This document shows positions 52,606 through 62,126 of a stretch of 64,000 bases of DNA, piece by piece. Under the pieces are notes generated by a model. That model was given only the letters and a program-made list of their open reading frames with translations, was not told the origin of the DNA and did no database searches. The stretch spans positions 200,676 through 264,675 of the forward strand of contig LQBI01000002.1 of the NCBI GenBank assembly GCA_002030045.1. Reading direction: 5' to 3'. Made by a program: the position numbers and the translations under genes. The stretch is from Candidatus Aegiribacteria sp. MLS_C. Its GTDB lineage: Bacteria; Fermentibacterota; Fermentibacteria; Fermentibacterales; JCC-6. The number at the start of each line of letters is the position of its first letter. The stretch's first letter is position 1.

Positions 52606-55143
52606 ATGAAGAGGGTCTTTCTCCTTCTGATGATCGCGGCTTCGGTGGCGGTGCTGGGACTCTCTTCCGTCTTCATGATAAGGGAGTTCTCCAAGGTCAT
52701 CAACCTGTCCGGCATGGGCGACATGTGGAGCTTCCTGGCGCTCTCGGAGGTATCTCCCTACGCAGAGTTCACGGAGGTTGACGAAAGGGATTTTCCTGCC
52801 CCTCCGATCCCTGCTGAAGGAGATCTTCTCGTGGAGGTAGACGGGCTTCCCTCCACTCAGAGCAACTATTTCAGCGTATTCAACGTGCATACGCCTGCAG
52901 GCGAAGAGATCGACATCAAGTTCCTGCATGACGGGGAAGTGCGGATGACATCGGTTGTCACCAGGTCCATACCCCTCACCATCCAGCTGCAGGTCTGGAT
53001 ACTGGTCATACTGAGGACACTGATCATAGCCGGCCTTATCATCGTGGGCCTGTGGGGGCTGGTCAAACGGCCCTGGTCGGCTTCCGTAAGAGCCCTCACC
53101 CTTTTCTGCTACTCACTCGCTCTTGGTATGAACATCTCAAGTCCGGCTATCGCCGACGCCTACGCGGAGTTCCAGCTCCCGTTGAGTTTCTTCACCGTGC
53201 TGAACGCGCTCCAGTTCTTCTACCCGGCCTTCTGGCTGAAACTGCAGATGCTCTTCCCCTCAAGGAAGGGATGGTACGACAGGCATGCCCTGTTCATAAA
53301 TATCCTTATTTTCGCGCCTGCTATCATATTCGGCGGTTCCATGTTCCTGTGGCATCGGAACCTCAACCTGGAGATAGCCATTCTCTGGACGGTCCAGCTC
53401 ATCCTCGGCTTCCTCCTTCTCACATGGAACTACAGGAAGGCCGAGACCTTCGTCGAGAGACGCCAGACCCGGCTCGTTCTTCTTGGGTCCGCCCCCGGGG
53501 TGGTGCTGATACTTGCCTTCAACTGGCTTCTTCTGATAACAGGGATCAGGTATTACACCATTTCCTTCATCACCAGGATGGTGATAACCAACGTAATTTT
53601 CTTCTTCATGCTGCTGATACCGGTCTCTCTGGCATATGCCTTCGGCAGGTACAAGCTGCTTTCGGTGGAGGCCCGGCTGAAGAGGGGAACGAGGTTCCTG
53701 GCCGTCAGCCTCCTCCTCCTTCTGGTCTTCATAGGCATACTCTACCTGTTCGGCAACCTGGTCCTCAGGCACCTGGATGTGGAGAGCAGGACTCCGACCC
53801 TGATACTGGGCCTGATGCTGGCATTCGTGTTCATGCCCGCCCAGAGGAAGCTTCACGGCAAGCTGGAAAGGCGCTTCTACCCGGAAAGAGTGAGGCTGAG
53901 GGAGCTGCTTCAGAACTTCCTGGCCTCCAACATCGTGAGAACCGAGAGTTCGTCTTTCTGGAAGGAACTCGAGAAGAAGCTGGCCGAGGGTCTGGCCGCC
54001 GAGAGCATCTATCCGGTCCTGAGGATGACAGGCAGGGAAGGCTTCGCCGTGGAGATGGAGGAGCCGGCCCCCTTCGACATCGGGGACCAGATCGTAAGGA
54101 GCCTGGAGACCACGGCGTATCCCATCCTATTCGATGAGCTCATGGCCAGCGGCAGGATAGTACTCTCGAAGGAGCAAGAGGAATGGTTCCTCAGAAGGCA
54201 CAGCGCGATACTCCTCCCTCTGTCCACGAACTCCGGACTTGTGGGTTTCCTCGTCATCAGTTCCAAGACAAACGGCGAGGATTTCACCCCTGAGGAACTG
54301 GAGATGCTTTCCAGCTTCTCGGCCCAGACCGCGCTGGTTGCAGAGAACTTCGAACTCCTGAACGAGAGACTGGTCAAGCAGAGGCTGGAGGAGCAGCTCA
54401 GGGTTGCCAGGGACATACAGAAGGGCCTGCTACCGGGTGAGATACCCTGCAGGCCGGGCCTCGAGGTGGAAGCCCTGATCAGGTTCTGCCTGGAAGTGGC
54501 CGGAGACTACTACGACGTGATACCGCTGGACGGGAACAGGACCGTGCTGTCCATAGGCGATGTGGCGGGCAAGGGGGTAGGCTCAGCGATGCTGATGGCC
54601 AACCTTCAGGCTTCCCTGCGGACCACCCAGGCCATGGGCGTCACGCTGAGCGAGGCATGCCGGCAGATCAACCGGATAGTGTACGAGAACACCCCCACGG
54701 AGATGTTCATCAGCCTGTTCATGGTGATGATCGACGTTGATCGGCGGGAGATGGTCTACGTCAACGCTGGGCACAATCCTCCGATGCTGGTGAACAGGGA
54801 CGGGGAGACCCGTCTCCTGACCAGGGGCGGAGTGCTCCTCGGGGTCTCGGAGGACACGGAATACGAGGAAGCGGTACTTTCACTGTCGGATGAGGACCTG
54901 ATACTCATGTATACCGACGGGGTTTGCGAAGCGATGGACGACTCCGAGGAGGAGTTCGGAGAAAGCAGGCTGGTCGGTATCGTAGTCGAGAACCGGCGGA
55001 AACCGCTGGCCGAGCTGCTCCAGCTGATACAGAAGGAGGTGGAGTCACACCACGGCTCCGACCGTTACGAAGACGACTTCACCCTGCTGGCTGCCCGTCT
55101 TTCGTGCCGGGAAGCGGGAGGGGTACTGGAAAAGGAGACGTGA
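52606..55143 (+). CDS. Membrane-bound SpoIIE/RsbU-type PP2C phosphatase
   Basis: The 845-residue protein begins MKRVFLLLMIAASVAVLGLS, and ATG 52606 has GGGGG upstream. A first helix is followed by a periplasmic PDZ-like segment (GDLLVEVDGLPS, EIDIKFLHDGEVR) and then about seven more helices to roughly residue 400. A GAF-like domain (about 425-600) and a short coiled coil (LLNERLVKQRLEEQLRVARDIQKGLLPGE) lead into the SpoIIE phosphatase domain (about 610-845). Its metal Asp residues are in AGDYYDV, SIGDVAGKG and YTDGVCEAMD, with VNAGHNPP in between. It probably controls a partner-switching sigma or anti-sigma system from an envelope signal. Confidence 0.88.
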   Translation: MKRVFLLLMIAASVAVLGLSSVFMIREFSKVINLSGMGDMWSFLALSEVSPYAEFTEVDERDFPAPPIPAEGDLLVEVDGLPSTQSNYFSVFNVHTPAGEEIDIKFLHDGEVRMTSVVTRSIPLTIQLQVWILVILRTLIIAGLIIVGLWGLVKRPWSASVRALTLFCYSLALGMNISSPAIADAYAEFQLPLSFFTVLNALQFFYPAFWLKLQMLFPSRKGWYDRHALFINILIFAPAIIFGGSMFLWHRNLNLEIAILWTVQLILGFLLLTWNYRKAETFVERRQTRLVLLGSAPGVVLILAFNWLLLITGIRYYTISFITRMVITNVIFFFMLLIPVSLAYAFGRYKLLSVEARLKRGTRFLAVSLLLLLVFIGILYLFGNLVLRHLDVESRTPTLILGLMLAFVFMPAQRKLHGKLERRFYPERVRLRELLQNFLASNIVRTESSSFWKELEKKLAEGLAAESIYPVLRMTGREGFAVEMEEPAPFDIGDQIVRSLETTAYPILFDELMASGRIVLSKEQEEWFLRRHSAILLPLSTNSGLVGFLVISSKTNGEDFTPEELEMLSSFSAQTALVAENFELLNERLVKQRLEEQLRVARDIQKGLLPGEIPCRPGLEVEALIRFCLEVAGDYYDVIPLDGNRTVLSIGDVAGKGVGSAMLMANLQASLRTTQAMGVTLSEACRQINRIVYENTPTEMFISLFMVMIDVDRREMVYVNAGHNPPMLVNRDGETRLLTRGGVLLGVSEDTEYEEAVLSLSDEDLILMYTDGVCEAMDDSEEEFGESRLVGIVVENRRKPLAELLQLIQKEVESHHGSDRYEDDFTLLAARLSCREAGGVLEKET

Positions 55144-55146
55144 CGA

Positions 55147-55767
55147 ATGCTCTGGACGATGATGGAGATAAGCATAGACTGTCCGCACTGTGATTCCCCG
55201 GTACATGTGGACGGACCCTACAGGAAACTCACCTGCAGCAGGTGCCACTCGGAGATCGATTTCCCCGGGGAGGTCTGGAAGGACACTCTCGAGGAGGTCA
55301 GGCAGGATGTGAGCGGCTACGAAAAGGGCGAGGGGACCGGAAGCAACATCTTCGGCCATTTCAACATGAGGATGACCTACGGCAGGCTGGACCCCTACTG
55401 CCTCAAGTGCAAGAGGGATTTCGATCTCGAGGCGGACTACCCGCAGCTCACCATGATCAGGTGCCCCGACTGCGGCACCGAATCCCCCGTGGCACCGGCT
55501 GCGGTGTGGTTCAGGGAAGCGGTCCCCGGCGCTGCGCTCATAGTGGGAGCATGGCCCGAGGGCGAGAATGCCCCGGATGAAGAGAGAGACAAACCGAAAC
55601 CGGTGGCCTACAGCTGTCCGCAGTGCGGGGGCTCCCTGATGATAGACGGAGAGAAGCGCATTGTCGAATGCAGTTACTGTTCCACAAGCATCTACCTGCC
55701 CGACGACCTCTGGCTGACGCTGCACCCCGCGAAGACCAAGACCAGGTGGTTCATCGGCTTCAAGTAG
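55147..55767 (+). CDS. Zinc-ribbon protein with four CxxC pairs
   Basis: The 206-residue protein has CPHC and CSRC, then CLKC and CPDC, then CPQC and CSYC: three zinc ribbons (IDCPHCDSPVHVDG, YCLKCKRDFDLEADY, YSCPQCGGSLMIDGEK). No enzymatic motif is seen. The ATG is 3 nt after the phosphatase stop codon, so the two are translated together, and it may bind a partner of that pathway. The function is unknown. Confidence 0.7.
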   Translation: MLWTMMEISIDCPHCDSPVHVDGPYRKLTCSRCHSEIDFPGEVWKDTLEEVRQDVSGYEKGEGTGSNIFGHFNMRMTYGRLDPYCLKCKRDFDLEADYPQLTMIRCPDCGTESPVAPAAVWFREAVPGAALIVGAWPEGENAPDEERDKPKPVAYSCPQCGGSLMIDGEKRIVECSYCSTSIYLPDDLWLTLHPAKTKTRWFIGFK

Positions 55768-55771
55768 GGTT

Positions 55772-55800
55772 CAGGGACGGACCTGAATTCGTCAAGTTAC
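55772..55800. repeat. Single diverged copy of the 4.9-kb REP-like repeat
   Basis: CAGGGACGGACCTGAATTC followed by GTCAAGTTAC matches the arm of the repeat at 4914-4942 with two A-to-G changes. It starts 4 nt after the zinc-ribbon stop and is again at the end of convergent genes. Confidence 0.75.
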
Positions 55801-55805
55801 CGCAG

Positions 55806-55841
55806 CCGGGCATCCGGACTATTGCTCAGGGGGATGCCCGG
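55806..55841. terminator. Hairpin between convergent genes
   Basis: Perfect 10-bp arms (CCGGGCATCC at 55806-55815 and its complement at 55832-55841) around a 16-nt loop lie just before the stop of the minus-strand regulator gene. There is no T run, so it is either a rho-assisted bidirectional terminator or the second half of the repeat unit. Confidence 0.45.
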
Positions 55842-58634
55842 TCAGTCCGCCGGGTTCCTCAACAGCTCGGAGAGGTCCCTTTCGACTTCGCGGAGCATTC
55901 CGTCCAGGGAGGGTGGTGAGTCATCGGAGGTCTCGCAGTGACCATCCTTCATGATCTCACCCATCCTCTCGGCCAGGCCGGGGGAGCACGAAACATGCCC
56001 GGCCACGTATTCCGCCACCGAGGAGGCCCTGTCGAACCTGCCGGAGGAATGGAGCAGTCCAGCGGCCCTTCCCAGGATGACCAGCGCGAGGGGGCTCCAG
56101 TCCCTGCAGTGGAGATGACCGATGGCAGCAAGCAGGGCCTCCGCAGCATCCCTGAAGTCCGAACGCCTGTAATGGACCTCTGCCAGGGAGCCGCAGCTCT
56201 CCGCCAGTCCCCAGGCGTTGCCCAGCTCCCCGTAGGTTGAGATGTTCTCCCTGCACAGTGCTTCCGCCTCATCCAGCTCGTCCCTGTCCAGGCAGAGGTC
56301 GCACATTATGCCCTGCACTATCGCCACGTTGAATCTGTCGTCTATCATCCTCTCGATCTCCAGCGCCTCCGTGAGAAGCTCCCGGGCATTCTCATGCTCT
56401 CCCAGGGCGATCGCGACTATGGCCAGGTTCGACAGGGTGGACGAGACGCCGTGCTGGTTGCCCGAACCCCTGTCCAGGACCAGCGATTCCCCGTAGAAGC
56501 GCCGGGCCTCATCGTACTCCTTCCTCTGGCAGGCAAGGTTGCCCAGGTTGTTGAGCACCGCCGCAACACCCGGCCCGTCACCCAGTTCGCGTCTCAGCTG
56601 AAGGCTCTCAAGGTAGGCTTCGCAGGCCCGGTCGAATACCCCCGAGACGAAGAGGACGTTGCCCAGCATGTTCAGCGTATTGGCCAGTGCTTCCGGTGCG
56701 TCGCAGGTAGATAGTATCTCCGCTGACCTCCTCAGGAGTTCCGTGCTGGCTGTTCCGGATTCGTAGTAGGAACTGAACCATCCCATGCCTGACAGCAGCC
56801 TCCCCCTGAGTTCCAGCGCCTGTTCCCCGGGCAGTCCCTCGAGGACCTCAACGCCCTTCCTGAACAGTTCCAGGCCCTGCCTGTACAGCCCCCTTATTCC
56901 CAGCAATGTCCTGAGTCCTTCACACGCATCGGCGGCCTCCCGGTGGAGACGGTTCCCGATGGCCCATTCCCAGGCGCCCAGTATGTCCTCCAGTGAACCT
57001 GCAAGGGTCCTTGCAGCCACGGTCCTGTTGCCCGAGACCAGGTCCCTGGAGTGGACGGAGACCAGACCGAGATAATACTCGCTGTGTCTCCTGAGCAGTT
57101 TTCCGGTTTCGTCGGATGACAGCGTTTCCCCCGACATTTCCAGCGCGAATTCCCTCAGGAGGGGGGGGATGGAGAAGGCGCCGTCCTCGTTCCTCTCCAG
57201 CAGCGACTTCCCGCTGAGACCCGCCAGCTGCGACAGGCCCAGATCGCAGATCTCCAGGGCCGCCTCCCTGATGAAGCCGCCGTGGAAGACGGTGAGCTTC
57301 GAAAGCGCCCGGTGTTCCTCGTCCCCAAGGATCCGCCAGGAGAACATGAATACGTCCCTCAGGCTCCTGTGCCTGTCCGGAAGGTCTTCCAGGTCGGACG
57401 ATACGGAGAGGGAGCCTCCCATCTCCTCGAGTATTTCGTGCGGAGTCAGCATGCCGGTCCAGGAAGCCGCCAGGATTATGGCAAGGGGATTGCCGGATAG
57501 GATCCTGCAGATATTCCTCACGGTCTCCCCTTCGTTGTCCGCCGGTGCCCGGCCGAGCCTGCGTGCGGTCTCGGCGAAGAGCAGCTCGCTGTCGCTGGTC
57601 CGGCCTGAAGCTCCGTCCGGAAGATCCAGGCCGCGGACCGGGTAGACATGTTCCCCGCTCAGACGGAGACGGTTCCTGCTGGTCACCATCATCTTCAGTT
57701 CCCCGCACCTGCCCAGGAGGGCCCTTATGAAATCCGTGTCCGGCGACAGGTGTTCGTAGTTGTCCAGGACCAGAAGCGCCCTTCGGCAGGAGAGGTGCGA
57801 TGTCACAACTGAGTCGATGTCGTCAGAACGGGCGATGTCCAGCTCCAGCGCATCCGCCACTGTTCCCGGTATCTGCTCGGGAACGCGCACTCCCTCGAGT
57901 TCCACGAAGTACACCCCGTCGGGGAAGGATACGGCCTCCATGGCGGCCGTGTGCAGGGCCAGACGGGTCTTTCCCGTACCTCCGGGACCGTGCAGGGTAA
58001 GAAGTCTGGTGTCCCCGTCCCTGAGCAGGAGACGAAGCTGCTGCATCTCCCGCTCCCTGCCTATGAAGGGTGTCAGGGGTCTCATAAGGTTGTTGGGAAT
58101 GCAGCTCAGGGTTCTCGGTGGCAGCGCCGCATCGGACGGCAATCCCGGGTGCGTCACCAGGAACAGTCTCGTCGGGTCCCCGAGGTCGCGGAGCCTGTGC
58201 ACCCCCAGGTCAATGAGCTTCACCGGCCCCGTCACCGCACCCATTTCCCGGGCTATGGCCTCGGAGACCACGATCTGTGCCCCCCCGGCGGCATCCATTA
58301 TCCTCTGGGCCATGTTTACCGAGGGACCGAAGTAGTCCTCCCCCCGCCTCTCCGATGGACCGGTATGGAGTCCCATTCGCACACGGTGGCCGAAATCCTC
58401 CAGAGCCGCCAGCTCTCCCTGGAGCGCTACCGCGCATTCCAAGCCCTCGACAGCACTGCGGAACACGGCGAAGACACCGTCCCCCGTGTGTTTCACCACC
58501 AGTCCGCCGCAGGTCTCGATATTCCGCCTCATCAGCTCGTCGTGCAGCATGAGGTAGCTGGACATGGAGCCCTGGTCCCGGCTCCAGGACCTGGTGGAGC
58601 CCTCTATGTCCGTGAAGAGGTACGTTGTGCCCAT
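55842..58634 (-). CDS. Class III cyclase-NTPase-TPR regulator
   Basis: The product has 930 residues from ATG 58634 (MGTTYLFTDIEGST). The N-terminal class III nucleotide cyclase has metal Asp9 and Asp52 (KHTGDGVFAVF) and FGPSVNMAQRI. An AAA/NB-ARC-like NTPase follows (about 225-560, P-loop GPGGTGKTRLAL, ALLVLDNYEHL). At least eight TPR-like repeats then cover about 600-900 (NTLNMLGNVLFVSG, VLNNLGNLACQRKEYDEARRFY, TLSNLAIVAIALGEHENAREL). No DNA-binding domain is seen at the end. It would couple a ligand or protein signal to cAMP/cGMP production. The frame extends 24 codons further upstream without family match. Confidence 0.87.
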   Translation of the reverse strand: MGTTYLFTDIEGSTRSWSRDQGSMSSYLMLHDELMRRNIETCGGLVVKHTGDGVFAVFRSAVEGLECAVALQGELAALEDFGHRVRMGLHTGPSERRGEDYFGPSVNMAQRIMDAAGGAQIVVSEAIAREMGAVTGPVKLIDLGVHRLRDLGDPTRLFLVTHPGLPSDAALPPRTLSCIPNNLMRPLTPFIGREREMQQLRLLLRDGDTRLLTLHGPGGTGKTRLALHTAAMEAVSFPDGVYFVELEGVRVPEQIPGTVADALELDIARSDDIDSVVTSHLSCRRALLVLDNYEHLSPDTDFIRALLGRCGELKMMVTSRNRLRLSGEHVYPVRGLDLPDGASGRTSDSELLFAETARRLGRAPADNEGETVRNICRILSGNPLAIILAASWTGMLTPHEILEEMGGSLSVSSDLEDLPDRHRSLRDVFMFSWRILGDEEHRALSKLTVFHGGFIREAALEICDLGLSQLAGLSGKSLLERNEDGAFSIPPLLREFALEMSGETLSSDETGKLLRRHSEYYLGLVSVHSRDLVSGNRTVAARTLAGSLEDILGAWEWAIGNRLHREAADACEGLRTLLGIRGLYRQGLELFRKGVEVLEGLPGEQALELRGRLLSGMGWFSSYYESGTASTELLRRSAEILSTCDAPEALANTLNMLGNVLFVSGVFDRACEAYLESLQLRRELGDGPGVAAVLNNLGNLACQRKEYDEARRFYGESLVLDRGSGNQHGVSSTLSNLAIVAIALGEHENARELLTEALEIERMIDDRFNVAIVQGIMCDLCLDRDELDEAEALCRENISTYGELGNAWGLAESCGSLAEVHYRRSDFRDAAEALLAAIGHLHCRDWSPLALVILGRAAGLLHSSGRFDRASSVAEYVAGHVSCSPGLAERMGEIMKDGHCETSDDSPPSLDGMLREVERDLSELLRNPAD

Positions 58635-58834
58635 GTCCGCCCGCCTGTTCCCTGTAGAAGAAATACACGGACTGGAAACTAACACCGGCAGGGCCGGGGT
58701 CAACATCCAGGAGGTTCAGGCACTTCCTGGCAGAGAAGGAACATCACCGGTAATACCCGATCGGTGCTGGCTTTACGGCAGGACCATGGGCGGCTTAGAA
58801 TACAATTGGACACAAACAAGACTGGAGGGTTATC

Positions 58835-59560
58835 ATGAGGTCTATCGCGTTTCTGCTCATAACAGTAACTTTCGCGGTAGGACAGGACTGCGTCTGGGGA
58901 AGCTTCGACGCCACCAGGATCAATTATGCGGAGGGTACGCTGGACGGTTCGGCGCATACCGTGCTGGTGGGCATAATACAGGCCAACGGGGGGACCATCG
59001 CATCTTCTACCTCCACGCTGAACGAAACCTATCTCGGGGGTGTGGACGTCTTCTACACCTCGCTCCTCAACACTTCCACAGGCACCCTCTCCCCGGCGGA
59101 GCAGACCGCTCTTCAGAGCTGGATCGCCTCCGGCGGTGTTCTGATAGTGACAGGCGACATATTCCCCCTCGCCGCCTACGAGAGCTTCACCTCCTTCTAC
59201 GGTGTGACGGGATATACAGCCATAAGCGGGTCGGGCATCGGCTACCCTGTGGGGAGCCATCCATTGACCGCGGGTGTGTCCTCCTATTACTTCATGACCG
59301 AATGCACCTTCTCCTACGGGTCCGATGCCCTTCTGATCGGTAACAACGGTTCCGGCAGCGATTTCCTCATCGTGATGGAGGAAGGGACCGGGTTCACCGC
59401 CGGAGGTCGCATACTGGTGTTAGGGGACCACAACATGTTCACCAACAGCTACATCAATAGTGAGGACAATGCCGTCCTGGCCGCCAACATCGCCCTGTGG
59501 ACCTCATCCACCACCTCCCTGGACCACGACACCTGGGGAGGCATCAAGGCAGTCTTCTAG
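58835..59560 (+). CDS. Exported protein with flavodoxin/GATase-like fold
   Basis: The 241-residue protein has a signal peptide (MRSIAFLLITVTFAVGQ). Segments such as TVLVGIIQANGGTI, VDVFYTSLLNTST, LQSWIASGGVLIVTGDIFPLA and GRILVLGDHNMFTN look like the Rossmann-like domain of DUF4350/GATase-type exported proteins. No catalytic residue is evident. GGAGG lies upstream of ATG 58835. It may be transcribed with the following lipoprotein gene after a 100-nt gap. Confidence 0.65.
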   Translation: MRSIAFLLITVTFAVGQDCVWGSFDATRINYAEGTLDGSAHTVLVGIIQANGGTIASSTSTLNETYLGGVDVFYTSLLNTSTGTLSPAEQTALQSWIASGGVLIVTGDIFPLAAYESFTSFYGVTGYTAISGSGIGYPVGSHPLTAGVSSYYFMTECTFSYGSDALLIGNNGSGSDFLIVMEEGTGFTAGGRILVLGDHNMFTNSYINSEDNAVLAANIALWTSSTTSLDHDTWGGIKAVF

Positions 59561-59660
59561 CCGGGGTGCCGAGGGACCGACCGTTATCCCATTGAGTTTC
59601 CTCATGCATGATATTACCTGCAAAGGTTACGGGTCGCACCATACAGCCATGGAGGGTGTC

Positions 59661-60365
59661 ATGAGGTTGTTTTCGGCAATAGCACTTGTGTGTCCTCTGC
59701 TCGCCTGCGGCGGCGGTACCGGAGGTTCGGAAGCGGAAGCCGTCCCCGAGGTCCCCGGCGATTCCTCGAATACTTCCGTGGTCGAACAGGAGATACCCGC
59801 TGCGGCGGTCACCTACAGCACCATCGAGGATTACGCCACCATCACGACGAAGGAACAGCTAATTTCCGAATTTGGTGAAGAAAACCTGGTTGACGGGGAA
59901 TCCTGGTACGCCGAAGGCACCGTCAGGTACGAACACACCGTGCTGACCGACCCGTGCAACGGACAGGTCATCAGGTACGTATGGCAGGAGGACGGGAACA
60001 CCCTGAGCCATGTTGAGGCCGGCTACTTCATCTTCGACGATGATTACTACGTAGTCGACACGCAGGAGGTCTTCAGCGTATGCGGCGTATTCACGGGAAT
60101 GTCCCTTCAGGACCTCAGGGAATGGAACGGCACCGACTTCGACTTCCTCGGCTTCGGCTGGGACTACGAGGGTCTCATCCTTGCAGGGGAAGGATCGCGG
60201 ATAGCGGAATGTCCGGTGAGGATGAAGCTCTCCTTCGATATGCAGAGGGAGATCCCGGAGGAGTACCTGGACATGTACGGGGATGTCACCTTCAATACCG
60301 CCGATGACATTGCCCGGGAGGCCCCGGTACTGGTGGACCTGCTGACTCTCTATCCTTCCGAATGA
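59661..60365 (+). CDS. Lipoprotein of unknown function
   Basis: ATG 59661 (GGAGGG at 59651-59656) starts a 234-residue product with lipobox LLAC (RLFSAIALVCPLLAC), an acidic low-complexity linker, and a compact domain (TITTKEQLISEFGEENLVDGESWYAEGTVRYEH, YVWQEDGNTLSHVEAGYFIFDDDYYV) that looks like a small beta-sandwich. No family is recognised. Earlier in-frame codons lie inside the preceding gene. Confidence 0.75.
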   Translation: MRLFSAIALVCPLLACGGGTGGSEAEAVPEVPGDSSNTSVVEQEIPAAAVTYSTIEDYATITTKEQLISEFGEENLVDGESWYAEGTVRYEHTVLTDPCNGQVIRYVWQEDGNTLSHVEAGYFIFDDDYYVVDTQEVFSVCGVFTGMSLQDLREWNGTDFDFLGFGWDYEGLILAGEGSRIAECPVRMKLSFDMQREIPEEYLDMYGDVTFNTADDIAREAPVLVDLLTLYPSE

Positions 60366-60541
60366 TGATCATGATGCGAGCCGTAAAGACAGCCCCGGAT
60401 CGAGAGCCTCCGTGCCGCTGGGAAAAGTGACCGGGGAAGAACCGTCCCTCACCTTCTCCGGGTACTGGTCTCCGTTGACATGTCTGTGTGCATGCTCCAT
60501 AATGAAATGCAATACATCGATACGGCGACCTAGGGGTTCAT

Positions 60542-61426
60542 ATGGAATGTGACGACTGCAAGACCATCGATTTTGAGTGTCATCTGAACAGGATCAGCAA
60601 GTGGCACGGCGCATTCGAGTCCTGCATCTCCCAGGTGATAGATACCCTGAACGGGCTCAAGCTCAGCTCCGTTGAAGCAACGGAGGAGTGCAGCAAGCAC
60701 TACAGGAAGACAATCGAGCTGACCAAGGCCAAGACGAACTTCACCTTCGAGGTCTCCCACGAGTTGAAGGCCCCTCTGGCTTCGGTGTACAACATACTGA
60801 ACGTAATTCTGGACGGCTATCTGGATGATGATGCCGACAAACAGAGGTACTACCTCGGCAAGGCAAAGTTGAAGATCAGGAGCATCATCGACCTGCTGAA
60901 CGACCTCCTGATGTTCTCCCGGCTGGAGGAGAGGGCGAGTGAGCTTGAGAAGAGGGAATTCTGCGTAGGTGAACTTTTCGGTTCGCTCACGGAGGAGATG
61001 AACGATTACGCAGAGAAATGCGGAATAGAGATGACCTGGGACCTGTGTGACGAGTGCCCCGGCATCTACGGCAACCCCGAACTCATCCGCAGAGTTTACG
61101 CGAACCTTGTACATAACGCCATCAAGTACAGCAGGAGGGGAGGACAGGTTGAGGTTACCAGCAGGAGAGAGGGGGATGATTTCCTCCTGAAAGTGGTTGA
61201 TCACGGCATCGGGATCAAGGAGGAGGAACTCGACCGGATCTTCGACATCTTTTTCAGGGGAGATTCCACGATGCGCGACGAAACCGTCGAGGGCATCGGT
61301 CTCGGGCTGTCCCTCGCAAAGCGCATAGTGGATGCCCACGGCGGGTGCATCAGGGTCCGGAGCAAACTGGATCAAGGAACCACTATGGAGGTCAGTTTTC
61401 CTGAACTCAGGAAGGAGAGCGGCTGA
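60542..61426 (+). CDS. Soluble sensor histidine kinase
   Basis: The 294-residue protein lacks membrane helices. A short coiled coil and a two-Cys N-terminus (MECDDCKT) come before the HisKA box (FTFEVSHELKAPLASV). The ATPase domain has N (NLVHNAIKYS), G1 (DHGIGI), F (IFDIFFRGD) and G2 (EGIGLGLSLAKRIV). Its stop overlaps the start of the receiver gene (TGATG), so the two form a pair. The input is unknown; it might be a redox signal at the N-terminal Cys pair or a partner protein. Confidence 0.9.
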   Translation: MECDDCKTIDFECHLNRISKWHGAFESCISQVIDTLNGLKLSSVEATEECSKHYRKTIELTKAKTNFTFEVSHELKAPLASVYNILNVILDGYLDDDADKQRYYLGKAKLKIRSIIDLLNDLLMFSRLEERASELEKREFCVGELFGSLTEEMNDYAEKCGIEMTWDLCDECPGIYGNPELIRRVYANLVHNAIKYSRRGGQVEVTSRREGDDFLLKVVDHGIGIKEEELDRIFDIFFRGDSTMRDETVEGIGLGLSLAKRIVDAHGGCIRVRSKLDQGTTMEVSFPELRKESG

Positions 61427-61830
61427 TGCCCAAGGAAGTGCTGATCGTAGATGATGACAGGGAATTCGTAGAAACCACCGAGATCGTCATCAGGAACAAA
61501 GGTTACGAGACCCGGACCGCCCACGACGGGGAAGAGGCATTGAAAAAAGTAGGTGAGAAGATCCCCGACATCATTCTGCTGGACGTTATGATGAAAACCA
61601 AGGGAGACGGCATCTGGGTCAGTGAACAGCTCAGGGCCAAGTACAGGGAGGAGAAGATACCCGTCATCATGATAACCGCAGTCAATCAGGACGCGGACAT
61701 GATCAAGTACCACTTCGAGAAGAACGCGGGATCGGATCTCGAGTACCTGCCAGTGGACGTCTTCATGGAAAAACCCATAGAGATAGACGAACTCCTCGAC
61801 AAGGTATCGGAACTGATTGGGGCTCCCTGA
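61426..61830 (+). CDS. Single-domain response regulator
   Basis: The 134-residue receiver has acidic DDD near the start (LIVDDDREF), the phospho-Asp in IILLDVMMKTKG, the Thr in VIMITAV and the Lys in MEKPIE. No output domain is attached, so it must act through a protein partner. It is translated with the kinase just upstream. An insert (FEKNAGSDLEYLPVD) before the Lys loop is longer than usual. Confidence 0.9.
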   Translation: MPKEVLIVDDDREFVETTEIVIRNKGYETRTAHDGEEALKKVGEKIPDIILLDVMMKTKGDGIWVSEQLRAKYREEKIPVIMITAVNQDADMIKYHFEKNAGSDLEYLPVDVFMEKPIEIDELLDKVSELIGAP

Positions 61831-62126
61831 ACCCTGCCCGGTGAAGTCAGGAATGACCTGTCCGCAATGGCGGACCGCAAGAGAGCAAACCTCCGCGGAT
61901 CCTGCCCGTTCAACCGGAACGACACAGCCGTTTCGGCCCGTTCATGATGCTAGCAGCTATGGATGGAACAGCAACCGCTGGCAAGCTTAAGATCATAGGG
62001 ACGTGAGGTGATTCCTCCGCCCCCGTTCTTTTCAGCCTGGGCCGAAGCATCGGATCCGGCTTCATTTGGACCGGGTTTCATTATGGATCAAGGAGTTCAA
62101 TAACTAAGTTACCAAATATGGAGTTA
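61831..62126. other. Intergenic stretch after the two-component genes
   Basis: A 6-bp hairpin with a 4-nt loop (61860-61875, GTCCGC/GCGGAC) may help end the two-component transcript, but no T run follows. I see no gene in the rest. The base composition falls toward the right, where the toxin-like genes begin. Confidence 0.35.
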
